64,000 nt of DNA from Lysinibacillus macroides (GCF_001281525.1 NZ_LGCI01000005.1:1-64000), one strand, 5' to 3'. Positions 25,672 to 35,851 are shown, counted from the stretch's first letter. Translations and numbers: made by a program. The notes: generated by a model from the sequence alone, not told the origin.

Positions 25672-26535
25672 ATGAAAATTTTTCCATATATTATTGTGCT
25701 ACTATCTGCAATTCTTTGGGGAACTACTGGTACAACACAAACATTTTTACAAGGAGATATTTCTCCAATTGCTGTTGCTTGTATTCGTTCAGCGATTGGT
25801 GGAGGCGCACTGCTAATTATTACATTATCGGCTCGCATGATACACTGGCAAACATGGCCATGGAAATGGAATATACTTGCGGCTATTTCCATTGCACTTT
25901 TTCAAGGCTTCTTTTTTTCATCCATACGTTACACAGGTGTCGCTATTGGCACTGTTGTTACGATTGGGAGCGCACCTGTATTTGCGGGTATCCTTGAATG
26001 GCTAATTTGGAAGGTAAAGCCGACAAAAACATGGGTAATTTCGACTACATTTGCTATTGTTGGTTGTATTTTATTGTTTGCAGTTGGTGGTGACACAACA
26101 GTAAATAGCCTTGGTATTTTGCTTGCTCTCAGTGGTGGCTGTATGTTTGCATTGTACACAAATGTGAGCAAGCGTTTAACAGAAAAAGCAGCAACATTGC
26201 CTGCAGTAGCCATGACATTTTCATTATGTGCAGTATTGCTAGTTCCATTTGCATGGCAAGGTGGATTTAGCTGGATGGGAATCTCAGAAAATATTTGGAC
26301 GATGACGTATATGGGGTTAATGGCAACAAGTTTGGCATATGTGCTATTTTTAGGAGGACTGCGAGCTATTTCATCCTCAGCAGCTGTAACACTTAGCTTA
26401 GCGGAACCTTTAACAGCCGCATTACTTGGGGCATTTTTCCTTGGAGAATATTTAGCGTGGACATCATGGCTGGGTGTTGTACTGATTTTTGCAGGGATTC
26501 TAGTATTAACAATAGGAACTCGTGTAAGCAGATAA
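25672..26535 (+). CDS. EamA/DMT-family transporter
   Basis: 287 residues with ten hydrophobic helices arranged as two five-helix EamA repeats (first from YIIVLLSAILWGTTGTTQTF, second from LGILLALSGGCMFALYTN). The family exports or imports small metabolites such as amino acids; the cargo cannot be told. The second repeat carries the typical SLAEPLTAALLGAFFLGEYL. A long G-run (GGGGGGGA) just before the ATG serves as ribosome site. The gene stands alone between putP and a hairpin-containing gap. Confidence 0.85.
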   Translation: MKIFPYIIVLLSAILWGTTGTTQTFLQGDISPIAVACIRSAIGGGALLIITLSARMIHWQTWPWKWNILAAISIALFQGFFFSSIRYTGVAIGTVVTIGSAPVFAGILEWLIWKVKPTKTWVISTTFAIVGCILLFAVGGDTTVNSLGILLALSGGCMFALYTNVSKRLTEKAATLPAVAMTFSLCAVLLVPFAWQGGFSWMGISENIWTMTYMGLMATSLAYVLFLGGLRAISSSAAVTLSLAEPLTAALLGAFFLGEYLAWTSWLGVVLIFAGILVLTIGTRVSR

Positions 26536-27076
26536 CAAGTGTAATGTGCCTTTTGGGGACTGACCTCTTTATCCAAGATAGGGAACAAAAAGCATTATCT
26601 AACCAGTTGTCAGTTCTGAACTGGCGACTGGTTATTTAGTTTTGTTTGTATTCAGATAGAGTTATAATAATTTACATAGTCTTGGATAGTTTATTCTACA
26701 ATGATTGTTCGTAGTACGCTTCAAATTGTTTAAGTAGAATGTTTCAGACTTTCATGTTGAATGAAATAGGGGCATTATCAGCGGGTATACCTTTAAAAGA
26801 TCTGCTCTTTACGTACAAGTTGTTCCAGTCGTTGGGCTTCTCCATTTTTATATCAACACATCTATGTTTTCGCCTGTATTCACTGTCATATAGTTAATTC
26901 ATTTACTACCTGTTTGATTGGTATTCCTCAGTGGTCTTCATTTTTATTTTATACAGATAACTCACTCTTGTACTCAGAGAAAAAGCACCTTCTAATTGAA
27001 GTTTAGGTTTCTAAACCCGAATTCAATCGAAGATGCTTTTTTATTTGTCTATACTCCTCTATAGCGAGAGAGTTTT
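26536..27076. other. Gap of about 540 bases with two long hairpins, no gene seen
   Basis: A stem AACCAGTTG.../...CGACTGGTT at 26601-26633 lies downstream of the EamA gene and is terminator-like, with a weak T tail. A long imperfect hairpin at about 26981-27046 ends in GATGCTTTTTTA and probably terminates the minus-strand protease gene. Between them I see no gene, only a weak 33-codon frame on the minus strand near 26735-26850. Confidence 0.5.
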
Positions 27077-28450
27077 TTAACTTGTTATTTTAATATGTTG
27101 GTAATAGCCTTTTTGTACTTTACTATGTGCATTTGGATGGATAAATAGCATATACTCTTGGTCTAATGATAAAGGATTTGTGGGTGTTACTATAATGGAA
27201 TTCCCTGTCACTTTAGCGCTTGCTGACACTTCATTAGCCCCTAATGCTACTAGTTGAATATGTCCCTTCGCTATTTGTGACGTCAGTGATGCAGGGATTT
27301 TTATCGTTAGCTTTTGAGTATTGGTACTATTTTTAACATTTGAGAGCTTTTTATATTTTGAATATTGCTCCTTTAGTGCATCAAAGTGTGCTTGGAAAAT
27401 CGGAGCGGCTGTTGTTTGAATATTAGGCTTCACACCAACCTCATGAATAGTTTTTTGATCAGGTCCTGTAAATTTACCAACCGTTAGCTTTAAGTAGCTG
27501 CCATCCTGTAGTGTATAGAAGCCTTGCATTGCGCCTTTTCCATAAGTTGTTTCTCCATATAAAATTGCTGCTTTTTGATCTTGCAATGAAGCAGCAAGCA
27601 TTTCAGAAGCACTTGCACTATAGCGATTCACTAAAATACGAGTGTTAGTTGGAAACTTGGCATCTTGGTGAGCAGCAGGTATTGTATAAATGCCGTGTGC
27701 TTCCTCTAATAAATAGGCAACCTTAGCTGACGGGAATAAACCTGTAAGTTCCTCAGCCGTTGTGACATAGCCGCCACCATTATTTTGTAAATCGAGAATA
27801 AACGAGGTAGCACCACGCTGTCTTAGGTCTAATAGGGCTTTTTTTACAAGCTGTGCGCCATCCTCTGAAAAGGAGGTCATCGCTATATAGCCTACATTTC
27901 CAAAAAGTAACTCAGATTGTACATTTGGTAATGCAAATTTTTTACGTGTAATGGTTTTAGTAGATGTTGTTTCATCATTATGTTTAAGTGTAATTTTTAC
28001 TTGAGTATCTTCATTCCCTAGTAATAGAGAAGAAGCTTCCTGTATAGAAGATCCTGCAATGGATTTTCCATTAATAGCAATAATAATATCTCCAGCCTGT
28101 ACGTCTGCCTCAAAGGCTCCACTGCCTTCAATAACATCTTTAATCAAAATACCGTCCTTATGCTCTTCTATGACAACACCAATCCCAATTGTTGCTAGGT
28201 TAATACTGTTCATATAATCTTCAAACTCTTGCTCTGTAAAATATGTTGAGTAAGGATCAAGCATACTTATGATTTCTGAGATGGATGTGGCACTCTTTAA
28301 GTCTCCATCAATGGTTCCGACATAAGTATTATTAATGACTTCTTTAATTTCCTTAACAAGCTGTTGTTCATGACTAGCAGCATGCGTGGCAGTGAAGGGG
28401 AGAAGTAAGAAGCTTAGCATAAATACAAATGACCATATTAATTTTTTCAA
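27077..28450 (-). CDS. S41-family C-terminal processing protease with PDZ domain
   Basis: 457 residues, secreted (signal peptide ending FTATHAA). Order: small N-terminal helical part (~25-85), PDZ domain (~95-165; GIGVVIEEHKDGILIKDV, AGDIIIAINGKSI), S41 protease core (~185-350) and a C-terminal beta domain of about 80 residues resembling SbsA-type Ig folds (IVTPTNPLSLDQEYMLFI). The catalytic Ser lies in RYSASASEMLAASLQD and the Lys in TYGKGAMQG, as in CtpA/CtpB. CtpB-like enzymes cut regulatory or envelope proteins outside the membrane. The start codon is TTG, with GAGGTG about 8 bases before it. Targets unknown. It is shorter in the N-terminal helical part than CtpB and carries an extra end domain. 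Confidence 0.88.
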   Translation of the reverse strand: MKKLIWSFVFMLSFLLLPFTATHAASHEQQLVKEIKEVINNTYVGTIDGDLKSATSISEIISMLDPYSTYFTEQEFEDYMNSINLATIGIGVVIEEHKDGILIKDVIEGSGAFEADVQAGDIIIAINGKSIAGSSIQEASSLLLGNEDTQVKITLKHNDETTSTKTITRKKFALPNVQSELLFGNVGYIAMTSFSEDGAQLVKKALLDLRQRGATSFILDLQNNGGGYVTTAEELTGLFPSAKVAYLLEEAHGIYTIPAAHQDAKFPTNTRILVNRYSASASEMLAASLQDQKAAILYGETTYGKGAMQGFYTLQDGSYLKLTVGKFTGPDQKTIHEVGVKPNIQTTAAPIFQAHFDALKEQYSKYKKLSNVKNSTNTQKLTIKIPASLTSQIAKGHIQLVALGANEVSASAKVTGNSIIVTPTNPLSLDQEYMLFIHPNAHSKVQKGYYQHIKITS

Positions 28451-28597
28451 AGGACACCTCTTTTCTAGAAACTCAACAAAAATTATACTCGTACTAATCC
28501 GTCATCCAATGGGTGTGGTTATAAATGGACGGGCCTATTTTACAAATTGAGTATCTCCTTTTATTATACATGAAGCAGTGAAAATAGTGGAAAATAA

Positions 28598-28632
28598 ATA
28601 AAGAACCTGCTAGGTGGCAGGTTCTTTTAGAC
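28598..28632 (-). terminator. Terminator of the brnQ-type gene
   Basis: AAGAACCTGC at 28601-28610 pairs perfectly with GCAGGTTCTT at 28617-28626; the minus-strand side is followed by TTTATTT. Confidence 0.85.
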
Positions 28633-28639
28633 TGAGCGA

Positions 28640-29971
28640 CTAAGTAAAGTGTTTTTTAGGCAACAACAAATGAAGAATAAAGCCAAGAAACGCGCCAATA
28701 ATCGCTGGTAAAAGCCAGCCAAGGCTTTGCTCGTATAATGGCAATATCTTTAATAGATTTTCATAAGCTACGAGCTCTATCTTCATCTCCTTTAAGCCAT
28801 CATATAGACTGACAAGGAAGGTTGGGATAAGCGCTAAAATATAAACAATTTGTCCACCTTTAAAGAACTGATCCGCTAATGATAGTACCATTAACACTAT
28901 TGCTAATGGATAAATAATTAGTAAAACAGGTAAAGAAGCACTAATAATTGTTGAAAGCCCTACATTAGTAATAGCTGTACTAAAAATAGTAAAGACGATT
29001 AAAAAACTTTTATAGGAGATTTTAGGAAACAGCTTATGAAAATACTGTGCATTTGCTGTCAATAAACCAACAGCCGTTGAGATACAAGCTAGTAAAATAG
29101 TAGCAGACAAAATAAGACTTCCGAGACTACCAAAAAGTACTTCAGCTGATTTTGCAATAATATTTCCGCCATTTTCAGATGTTCCAATGGCATGAATACT
29201 TGTGTTACCAATTTGACTAAGTGAAATATAGACGAAGGATAAGCCCAATGCCGCCACAACACCTGCAAATATTGTAGTGTTCACTTGCTTTTTCTTATCT
29301 GTTACCCCCATATTACGCAATGCCTGTAAAATCACGATACCGAAAACGAGTGCAGCTAGTACATCCATTGTTAAATAGCCTTGGACAAAGCCTTCAGCAA
29401 ACGGAGCAGTGATATATTTGCCTACAGCTTCTCCTGGTTCCCCCATTGGAGAGATAAAGCTTTTTCCTGCTAGCAATAGAATAATAAGCAAAAGCACAGG
29501 CGTTAAAATTTTACCTACCCGATCCACTAATTTGGAAGGATTAAAGGATAAGTAAAGAATTAGGGCAAAAAATACAACGGATGTAATGAGAAGTGGTGCC
29601 CAATGATTAGCCATAGCTTCAGGAAGCAACGGAGCAATGCCTATTTCATAAGATACGGATCCTGTTCGTGGTATGGCAAAGAATGGCCCAATTGCTAAAT
29701 AGACGATTGATGTAAATAACACCCCAAAAGCAGGGCTCACACGGTTTGCAAGTAGCTGTAAATCGCCACCTGCTTTTGCCACCGCTACGATCGCCAGTAG
29801 TGGTAGACCAACACCGGTTATGAGAAATCCAATCATCGCTAGCGTAATATTGTCGCCAGCTTGTTGTCCTAATAATGGTGGAAAGATAATATTACCAGCA
29901 CCCAAAAACAAGGCAAATAGTAGTAGACCTACTGCTAAATTATCCTTGATGAAATGCAAGATGTTTTTCAT
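28640..29971 (-). CDS. brnQ: Branched-chain amino acid:cation symporter
   Basis: 443 residues with about 12 membrane helices. The start (NLAVGLLLFALFLGAGNIIFPPLLGQQAG) is the BrnQ/LIVCS family signature. Other marks are FFAIPRTGSVSYEIGI and AALVFGIVILQALRNMGV. It takes up leucine, isoleucine and valine with Na+ or H+. ATG at 29971 has AAAGGAGT upstream. Single-gene unit with its own terminator. No leader regulation such as a T-box is obvious in the roughly 200 bases before it. Confidence 0.93.
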   Translation of the reverse strand: MKNILHFIKDNLAVGLLLFALFLGAGNIIFPPLLGQQAGDNITLAMIGFLITGVGLPLLAIVAVAKAGGDLQLLANRVSPAFGVLFTSIVYLAIGPFFAIPRTGSVSYEIGIAPLLPEAMANHWAPLLITSVVFFALILYLSFNPSKLVDRVGKILTPVLLLIILLLAGKSFISPMGEPGEAVGKYITAPFAEGFVQGYLTMDVLAALVFGIVILQALRNMGVTDKKKQVNTTIFAGVVAALGLSFVYISLSQIGNTSIHAIGTSENGGNIIAKSAEVLFGSLGSLILSATILLACISTAVGLLTANAQYFHKLFPKISYKSFLIVFTIFSTAITNVGLSTIISASLPVLLIIYPLAIVLMVLSLADQFFKGGQIVYILALIPTFLVSLYDGLKEMKIELVAYENLLKILPLYEQSLGWLLPAIIGAFLGFILHLLLPKKHFT

Positions 29972-30210
29972 AATGTTAAGACTCCTTTAAAATTGAAAAG
30001 CTAAAACTTTCAAAAAATTTTAAATACAGATGTGTATGTTATCATAGGGGCGACAATCTTGCAATGAAAACACTATTGTAATATAGTCGGATTTTATAAG
30101 ATTACTAAAACTTTTGAAAAATAGTCAGTATTTCCGATTTCCCTAAAAGAAATATCTAGTATGATAGACACACAAGGAAATATTTTAGCATGAACGGGGG
30201 CATTTTGGGT

Positions 30211-31107
30211 ATGAAAAAAACAAAAAAGTGGAGAATTTTAGTTTTAAGTACAATTGCCACTTCATTTTTAGCACTACAAACAGCAGAAGCAGCAACATAC
30301 ACGGTACAAAAAGGAGATACTTTAACAAAAATCGCTCAAAAGCACCAAGTAACAATTAGCGATATTATGAAGTGGAATAATCTATCGAAGGACACGATTT
30401 ATGTCGCTCAGAAGTTGGAGGTTCAAAAGCCGTCAACAGATACAGGACTAAAACCTTCTAATCCACCTGTATCTACCAAACCGACAGCTAACGCTCATAC
30501 AGTCGCAAAAGGAGATACATTATCAAAAATTGCTAAGCAATATAATGTGACAATTACGGATATTAAAGAGTGGAATAAGCTAGAGAATGACACAATCTAT
30601 ATTGGACAAGTGTTAAAGCTTTCTTCAGCAACTGTAGTGATACCTGATAGAGGTACTATACATAATGATGGAACTTCAGAAACGGGTACACCATCAAAAG
30701 TAATTACGAAAGACCCTACGGTGAGTGGACAATCTATTTATAGCAAAACAATAGAAGTAGCCAATACATTGGTAGGCACACCATATCTTTATGGTGGCAA
30801 TACACCCGTAGGTCTTGATTGTAGTGGCTTTATTTTCTATACTTTTAATCAAGGTGGCTTAAAAATAGGGAGAACGAGCAGTGAAGGGTATTTTAATGGC
30901 AATACAGTACAGGTGAAAAATCCAGTACCTGGAGATTTAGTATTTTTTGAAAACACCTATAAGGAAGGTATATCTCATATGGGTATTTATCTTGGTGATA
31001 ATAAGTTTATCCATGCGGGTTCAGATGGTGTTGAAATCTCTGATGTTACACACACATATTGGGCTTCCAAATTAGTAGCCTATAAACGTTTCGATGGCGT
31101 AAAATAA
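30211..31107 (+). CDS. LysM-LysM-NlpC/P60 cell-wall endopeptidase
   Basis: 298 residues. Signal peptide (KKWRILVLSTIATSFLAL, cleavage after AEA), two LysM domains (~28-72 YTVQKGDTLTKIAQKHQVT; ~102-146 HTVAKGDTLSKIAKQYNVT), then an NlpC/P60 domain (~185-298) with catalytic Cys in GLDCSGFIFY and His in ISHMGIYLGDN. The plan is that of LytE/LytF/CwlS-type D,L-endopeptidases that act on stem peptides during cell growth or separation. ATG at 30211 is chosen as the signal peptide begins there and G-rich sequence precedes it; ATG 30190 would add seven residues. Unlike other hydrolases in the window it uses LysM, not SLH, for wall binding. Confidence 0.92.
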   Translation: MKKTKKWRILVLSTIATSFLALQTAEAATYTVQKGDTLTKIAQKHQVTISDIMKWNNLSKDTIYVAQKLEVQKPSTDTGLKPSNPPVSTKPTANAHTVAKGDTLSKIAKQYNVTITDIKEWNKLENDTIYIGQVLKLSSATVVIPDRGTIHNDGTSETGTPSKVITKDPTVSGQSIYSKTIEVANTLVGTPYLYGGNTPVGLDCSGFIFYTFNQGGLKIGRTSSEGYFNGNTVQVKNPVPGDLVFFENTYKEGISHMGIYLGDNKFIHAGSDGVEISDVTHTYWASKLVAYKRFDGVK

Positions 31108-31108
31108 C

Positions 31109-31148
31109 AAAGGAGCGATTTCTGCCTTAGCAGAAATCGCTTTTTATA
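31109..31148 (+). terminator. Terminator of the LysM-NlpC/P60 gene
   Basis: GCGATTTCTGC pairs with GCAGAAATCGC after a short loop, followed by TTTTTATAT. Confidence 0.85.
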
Positions 31149-31152
31149 TAGA

Positions 31153-31192
31153 TAAAACCGCATGAACAGTTGATGTCATGCGGTCGATTTAT
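31153..31192 (-). terminator. Hairpin downstream of slaP
   Basis: ACCGCATGA and TCATGCGGT form a 9-bp stem with an 8-10 base loop. The minus-strand tail is TTTTATCTATAT, so it likely ends the secA2-slaP transcript. Confidence 0.6.
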
Positions 31193-31204
31193 TCTTTGAT
31201 GTTA

Positions 31205-32098
31205 TTATGTGACACGTGCTGTCCAGCGAGAGAGGTCAGCACCTTTTGGATTCACTAACTCTTTAGGAAAAATAAATGTCCATGGCTTTGTTGAATTTGG
31301 TTGGACAGTAAGAACTGGGTCCATTTTAAAAGAACCTTTGGCGATTTGTTTCCCTCTTGCGTCAATAATCTCGAGAGGCAGTTGTTCTAAGTTAATCGCT
31401 TTACTATGTCCATTACGAATAAAGATGGAAACATTTAAGCTACCATTGTTCATAAATTTCGCTTGCAAACCTGTAAAGTTTACCTCTGTATCATTTAATT
31501 TCGGTAAAGTTTTGACAATTTTAGCAAGTTCTTCTTTTTGCTCTGCTGGTAATTGCTCTTCCCAAGTAGGGTCTAATTCTAATTGATGTTCACGTAAAGA
31601 TACAAGGTTAAAAGCCAATTTCCAACCATCTTCCGGTATTTCATCAACTTGAATAGTAGGTTTCTCAAACTCAAATACCCATGGACGAGCACTTTTAGCA
31701 GGAATTGTGCCAAGTGCTTTAAAGTCAAATCGCTTAGAAGCTATAAGTTTATCGTCTTTATCCATGATGAAAAGTTCAATTTCACCTAATTCAATGGCTT
31801 CAGAAAGCGATGAGCGGAAAAATGCACGGACATGCCATTTTCCAAAGCGATCTTCTTCAATACTAATAGAAGATAACGATAATTGATTTGGCTTTAATGG
31901 TTCTAGTTCATTTGCTAGGAAATTAAAAATGTATTTTTGCTCTTGCGGTACGTCCCAGTCTGGATGGAAAGAAAGCTTTGTCTCTACTTCTTCATCGCTG
32001 TTTTGATCTGTTCCGTTATTTCCTAGTAAATCCTTTGAGTCAATGGTATTTTCCTGCACTACTTTATCTGATTTCTTAAAAAATGAAAATAAACCCAT
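31205..32098 (-). CDS. slaP: Accessory Sec system S-layer assembly protein
   Basis: 297 residues, no signal peptide, with two related beta-rich halves (~60-150 and ~195-290). Each ends in a PWVFEFEKP- or PWTFIFPKE-type phrase (the SLAP duplication). The start MGLFSFFKKSD and the position after secA2 match S-layer assembly proteins described in Bacillus anthracis, where SlaP and SecA2 together support secretion of S-layer proteins. The start codon overlaps the secA2 stop by one base (TAATG), so translation is coupled. I infer that S-layer or other surface proteins of this organism use this route. Cytoplasmic, near the membrane. Confidence 0.9.
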   Translation of the reverse strand: MGLFSFFKKSDKVVQENTIDSKDLLGNNGTDQNSDEEVETKLSFHPDWDVPQEQKYIFNFLANELEPLKPNQLSLSSISIEEDRFGKWHVRAFFRSSLSEAIELGEIELFIMDKDDKLIASKRFDFKALGTIPAKSARPWVFEFEKPTIQVDEIPEDGWKLAFNLVSLREHQLELDPTWEEQLPAEQKEELAKIVKTLPKLNDTEVNFTGLQAKFMNNGSLNVSIFIRNGHSKAINLEQLPLEIIDARGKQIAKGSFKMDPVLTVQPNSTKPWTFIFPKELVNPKGADLSRWTARVT

Positions 32099-34461
32099 TA
32101 TTGTTCCTCCATTTGTGCTTCAATTGTTTTCATAAAATCAATAACCTCTACAATAATCGAACGACGTAATTCTTGGAAATTTTTACCGAACAATTCTAAA
32201 CCTTCACGCTGATAAATACGCATAGGGTCCTCTTGCTGATAATGGCGAAGTCCAATACCTTCTTTTAAATGTGCCATCGCCTCTAAATGCTTCACCCAGC
32301 CGCTATCTAAATAGCCTAGCATAATTTTAGGAATGACTTCCATCACTTGTTCGTTTTGAGCAAATTTGTCCATTTTTATAGTTAATTCATCTACAGGTGC
32401 TTGCAGGGAATCTAAAATAGGTATCACCTTGCCAACCTCTCGATCGATGGTTACAGGACTGAGGAAAAGGCTATTTAGAGTTCTTTCAATCCCTTCATAA
32501 TCCCATTCAAATGAAGGGATATCGTCAGGAGTAGCATCACGTACTGCAAAGTCTACAGTTTCATAAAGCATTTGTTTTAATTGCTCTAATATATTGTCAC
32601 CTGCTAAAATTTGGTCACGTAATCCATAAAGAACCGTCCGTTGATCGTTAATCACATCATCTAATTTTAAGTTGTATTCGCGCATACCATATTGAGAGCC
32701 TTCAACAATGCGCTGTGTACGGTTGATAAGTTCTTGTACATCTTTATTTTGAATAATGCCTTGTTCATCCACAACCATTTTAGTTATGAATTTTTCCACT
32801 TCTTCTTTTGCATAACGGCGGAACATATCATCTTCAATAGAGAGAATAAAGCGACTTTCACCTACGTCTCCTTGACGGCCAGAACGACCACGTAGCTGAT
32901 TGTCTACACGGCGGCTTTCATGTTTTTCTGTACCGATTACATATAAACCACCAAGCTCAGGAACACCTTCACCAAGCATAATATCTGTACCACGACCCGC
33001 CATATTTGTTGCAACTGTAATACGGCCTTTTTGACCTGCTTGTGAAATTAACTCCACTTCTTGTTCCACTGTTTTAGCATTTAATAATTGGAATTGTAGG
33101 TTTTCCTTTTTCAAATAGTCAGCAACTGTTTCAGATTGGAGAATAGATGTTGTACCGATTAAAACAGGCTGTCCTTTTTCATGACGTTTTTTGGCTTCAG
33201 CAGTCACATACTTATATTTTGCCTCTTGTGTGCTAAAAATAAGATCAGGCTGATCGATACGTCGACGTGGACGGTTTGTTGGAATTTGTACAACCTCCAT
33301 GCCGTATACTTCCATAATTTCTTTTTCCTGTGTTTTCGCTGTACCTGTCATTCCAGAAAGGTGCGGATACATGCGGAAATAGTTTTGAATGGTAATTTGT
33401 GCCTGTGATTTATTTTCATCTGTAATTGTCACACCTTCTTTTGCTTCAATCGCTTGATGTAGACCATCAGATAATGAACGACCTTCTAAAATACGTCCTG
33501 TAAACATATCAACAAGCTCAATTTTGTCATCCTTTACAATGTAATCAACATCGCGCTTAAACATCACATGTGCACGAACAGCTTGAATCACATAGTGGAA
33601 CAGTGTTTGATGCTCCAAGTCATACAGATTATCAACATTGAAGGCAGCCTCCACCTTCTCAATTCCTTTATCTGTAAGGGAAGTAGCTTTTGTTTCATCA
33701 TCGAAATCATAATCCTCATCTTTTTTGAAACGTTTAGCTAGCATAGCCGCAATGCGATGTAATTCACCATTAGATGGCATTTTACCCGCGATAATTAATG
33801 GTGTTTTGGCTTCATCAATCAATACACTATCCACTTCATCAATAATGGCAAAATGATAAGGACGTTGTGCTTTATCCGCTAAGCTGTAAGCCATATTATC
33901 ACGTAAATAGTCGAAGCCAAATTCAGTCCCTACACCGTATGTGATATCAGCATTATAGGCCTCTTTCTTCGCATCTGGTTCCATCATGGGTATATTTAAC
34001 CCTACAGTTAAACCAAGGAAACGATGAATTTGCCCAACTAATTCAAAGTCACGCTTCGCTAAATAATCATTCACAGTAATAACGTGGACGCCTTTACCTT
34101 CTAATGCACGAACGTAGGAGGGAAGGGAAGCAACAAGCGTTTTACCTTCACCTGTGGGCATTTCAGCGATATTGCCTTCTGTTAAAACAAGGCCACCGAT
34201 AAGCTGTACATCAAAATGACGCATGCCTAACACACGCTTTGAGGCTTCGCGTACAACAGCAAAAGCATCTGGAATAATAGCTGTAATAGGCTCACCTTGA
34301 TCTAATTGATCTTTGAAAATAAAAGTCATTTCTCGCAATTCAGCATCTGACTTGTTGACATATTTTTCTTCAAGGTTGTTAATTTGTTCTACTATTTTAT
34401 AGTAGCGCTTTAATTGACGAGCACTTGTTTGCTCTTTGTTACTTTTGAAAATTGAGAACAT
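32098..34461 (-). CDS. secA2: Accessory Sec translocase ATPase SecA2
   Basis: 787 residues. The SecA motor is complete: AEMPTGEGKTLVASLP (Walker A), the preprotein-crosslinking insert, DEVDSVLIDEAKTPLI (DEVD motif), TGTAKTQEKEI, TNMAGRGTDIMLGEGV and RGRSGRQGD. It lacks the long C-terminal tail with the Cys-rich zinc site seen in SecA1, as is usual for SecA2. ATG at 34461 is chosen because AAAGGAG lies about 10 bases upstream; an in-frame start 15 codons further up is less well supported. It drives export of a subset of proteins, in related bacteria S-layer proteins. Operon with slaP; divergent from tagO. Confidence 0.93.
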   Translation of the reverse strand: MFSIFKSNKEQTSARQLKRYYKIVEQINNLEEKYVNKSDAELREMTFIFKDQLDQGEPITAIIPDAFAVVREASKRVLGMRHFDVQLIGGLVLTEGNIAEMPTGEGKTLVASLPSYVRALEGKGVHVITVNDYLAKRDFELVGQIHRFLGLTVGLNIPMMEPDAKKEAYNADITYGVGTEFGFDYLRDNMAYSLADKAQRPYHFAIIDEVDSVLIDEAKTPLIIAGKMPSNGELHRIAAMLAKRFKKDEDYDFDDETKATSLTDKGIEKVEAAFNVDNLYDLEHQTLFHYVIQAVRAHVMFKRDVDYIVKDDKIELVDMFTGRILEGRSLSDGLHQAIEAKEGVTITDENKSQAQITIQNYFRMYPHLSGMTGTAKTQEKEIMEVYGMEVVQIPTNRPRRRIDQPDLIFSTQEAKYKYVTAEAKKRHEKGQPVLIGTTSILQSETVADYLKKENLQFQLLNAKTVEQEVELISQAGQKGRITVATNMAGRGTDIMLGEGVPELGGLYVIGTEKHESRRVDNQLRGRSGRQGDVGESRFILSIEDDMFRRYAKEEVEKFITKMVVDEQGIIQNKDVQELINRTQRIVEGSQYGMREYNLKLDDVINDQRTVLYGLRDQILAGDNILEQLKQMLYETVDFAVRDATPDDIPSFEWDYEGIERTLNSLFLSPVTIDREVGKVIPILDSLQAPVDELTIKMDKFAQNEQVMEVIPKIMLGYLDSGWVKHLEAMAHLKEGIGLRHYQQEDPMRIYQREGLELFGKNFQELRRSIIVEVIDFMKTIEAQMEEQ

Positions 34462-34686
34462 GGAATATACGCTCCTTTTAAGTTGTCTAAGTGCTAGACA
34501 CTTCATTATTCTATCAAATTTTACGAATGGTGACTACAACTGACTATATGGGAATCTATGAGTACTAAAATGTACAAAATATTTGTGAAATCGTGGAAAA
34601 TTTTTAGAAAAAGTATATTTCAATGCTTGTTCATGCTATAATCAATGTGGATTTCAATGTAGATTACTTTTTTGAGGAGGAGAGAC

Positions 34687-35769
34687 ATGCTTCTTTACGT
34701 GTCTTTAATAGCAGCATTTATTGCATCCATTTTATTAACTCCAGTAGTGAAGCGTTTAGCATTTAGAATAGGTGCAGTCGATGCGCCAAACTATCGAAAA
34801 GTACATGCTCGAATTATGCCGAGACTTGGTGGATTGGCAATTTTCCTTGCGTTTATAATTGGTGTAGCGATTTTATATCCGTTTTTAATGGACATTTTAA
34901 GAAATGCTAAAAATGATAGTGATACTTATTTATTGGCAATTATTATTGGTGCATGTATTATTGTTGCCACTGGTGTTGTCGATGATATGCGTGAAATTTC
35001 TGCTAAGGCAAAAATGCTGGGACAGCTTGCGGCTGCACTCATTATCGTTTTTGTCGGCGGCATTCAAATTGAAATGGTGAATTTACCGTTTTTAGGTACA
35101 TTAGATTTTGGTTTACTAAGCATTCCATTAACAATTATTTGGATTGTTGGTATTACAAATGCCATTAATTTAATTGATGGCTTAGATGGTTTAGCTGCAG
35201 GGGTTTCAACAATTGCACTCATCACATTAGCAGTGATGGCATTTATTATGAGCAATATGTTTGTTTTAGCAATAGCAGCCATTTTAGCTGTAGCATCACT
35301 GGGCTTTTTATTTTATAATTTCCATCCAGCGAAAATTTTTATGGGTGATACAGGGGCGTTATTCCTTGGCTTTATGATTTCGGTATTAGCGTTACTTGGT
35401 TTTAAAAACGTTACATTCGTTTCATTAATCATTCCAATTATTATTCTGGGTGTACCGATTTCTGATACATTCTTTGCTATCGTTCGTCGTTTACGTATGA
35501 AGAAAAAATGGTCTGATCCAGATAAATCACATTTGCATCACCGTCTACTGGATATGGGCTTCACACATCGTCAAACAGTACTACTTATTTATGGAATTGC
35601 GATGATGTTTGGCTTAGCAGCGATTATTTTCTCAATGGCAAAAGTATGGGGCGCGATTTTACTGGTAGCCGTAATATTGACAGCCATAGAAATCTTTGTC
35701 GAGATCATTGGACTCGCAGGAAAAAACTACAAACCGTTATTAAATTTTGTACGGATATTTAATAAATAA
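34687..35769 (+). CDS. tagO: Undecaprenyl-phosphate GlcNAc-1-phosphate transferase (TagO/WecA type)
   Basis: About 360 residues with some 11 membrane helices. It moves GlcNAc-1-P from UDP-GlcNAc to undecaprenyl phosphate, the first step of wall teichoic acid or other wall polymer synthesis. Family marks: DAPNYRKVHARIMPRLGGLA, VVDDMREISAKAKMLGQ (Asp-Asp), NAINLIDGLDGLAAGVS, MGDTGALFLGF and HLHHRLLDMG. ATG at 34687 has GAGGAGGAG directly upstream. In this organism the product may feed the SLH-binding secondary wall polymer; that is inference. The downstream gene is an LCP ligase on the other strand, which fits a wall-polymer role. Confidence 0.93.
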   Translation: MLLYVSLIAAFIASILLTPVVKRLAFRIGAVDAPNYRKVHARIMPRLGGLAIFLAFIIGVAILYPFLMDILRNAKNDSDTYLLAIIIGACIIVATGVVDDMREISAKAKMLGQLAAALIIVFVGGIQIEMVNLPFLGTLDFGLLSIPLTIIWIVGITNAINLIDGLDGLAAGVSTIALITLAVMAFIMSNMFVLAIAAILAVASLGFLFYNFHPAKIFMGDTGALFLGFMISVLALLGFKNVTFVSLIIPIIILGVPISDTFFAIVRRLRMKKKWSDPDKSHLHHRLLDMGFTHRQTVLLIYGIAMMFGLAAIIFSMAKVWGAILLVAVILTAIEIFVEIIGLAGKNYKPLLNFVRIFNK

Positions 35770-35770
35770 A

Positions 35771-35808
35771 CAAAAAAGCAATCATACACCTGTGTGATTG
35801 CTTTTTTA
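35771..35808 (+). terminator. Terminator of tagO
   Basis: AAGCAATCA and TGTGATTGCTT form the stem around a short loop, followed by TTTTTA. Confidence 0.85.
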
Positions 35809-35851
35809 CGGCATTTTGATCAACCAAATAGAGAGGTCTGTGGGGGGTATC

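Noticed and set aside
25929..26588. 219-codon minus-strand frame opposite the EamA gene
   Set aside because: It is antisense to a complete transporter, has no ribosome site and an unlikely composition.
26735..26850. 33-codon minus-strand frame (MEKPNDWNNLYVKSRS...)
   Set aside because: No ribosome site or recognisable family; could be chance in a 540-base gap.
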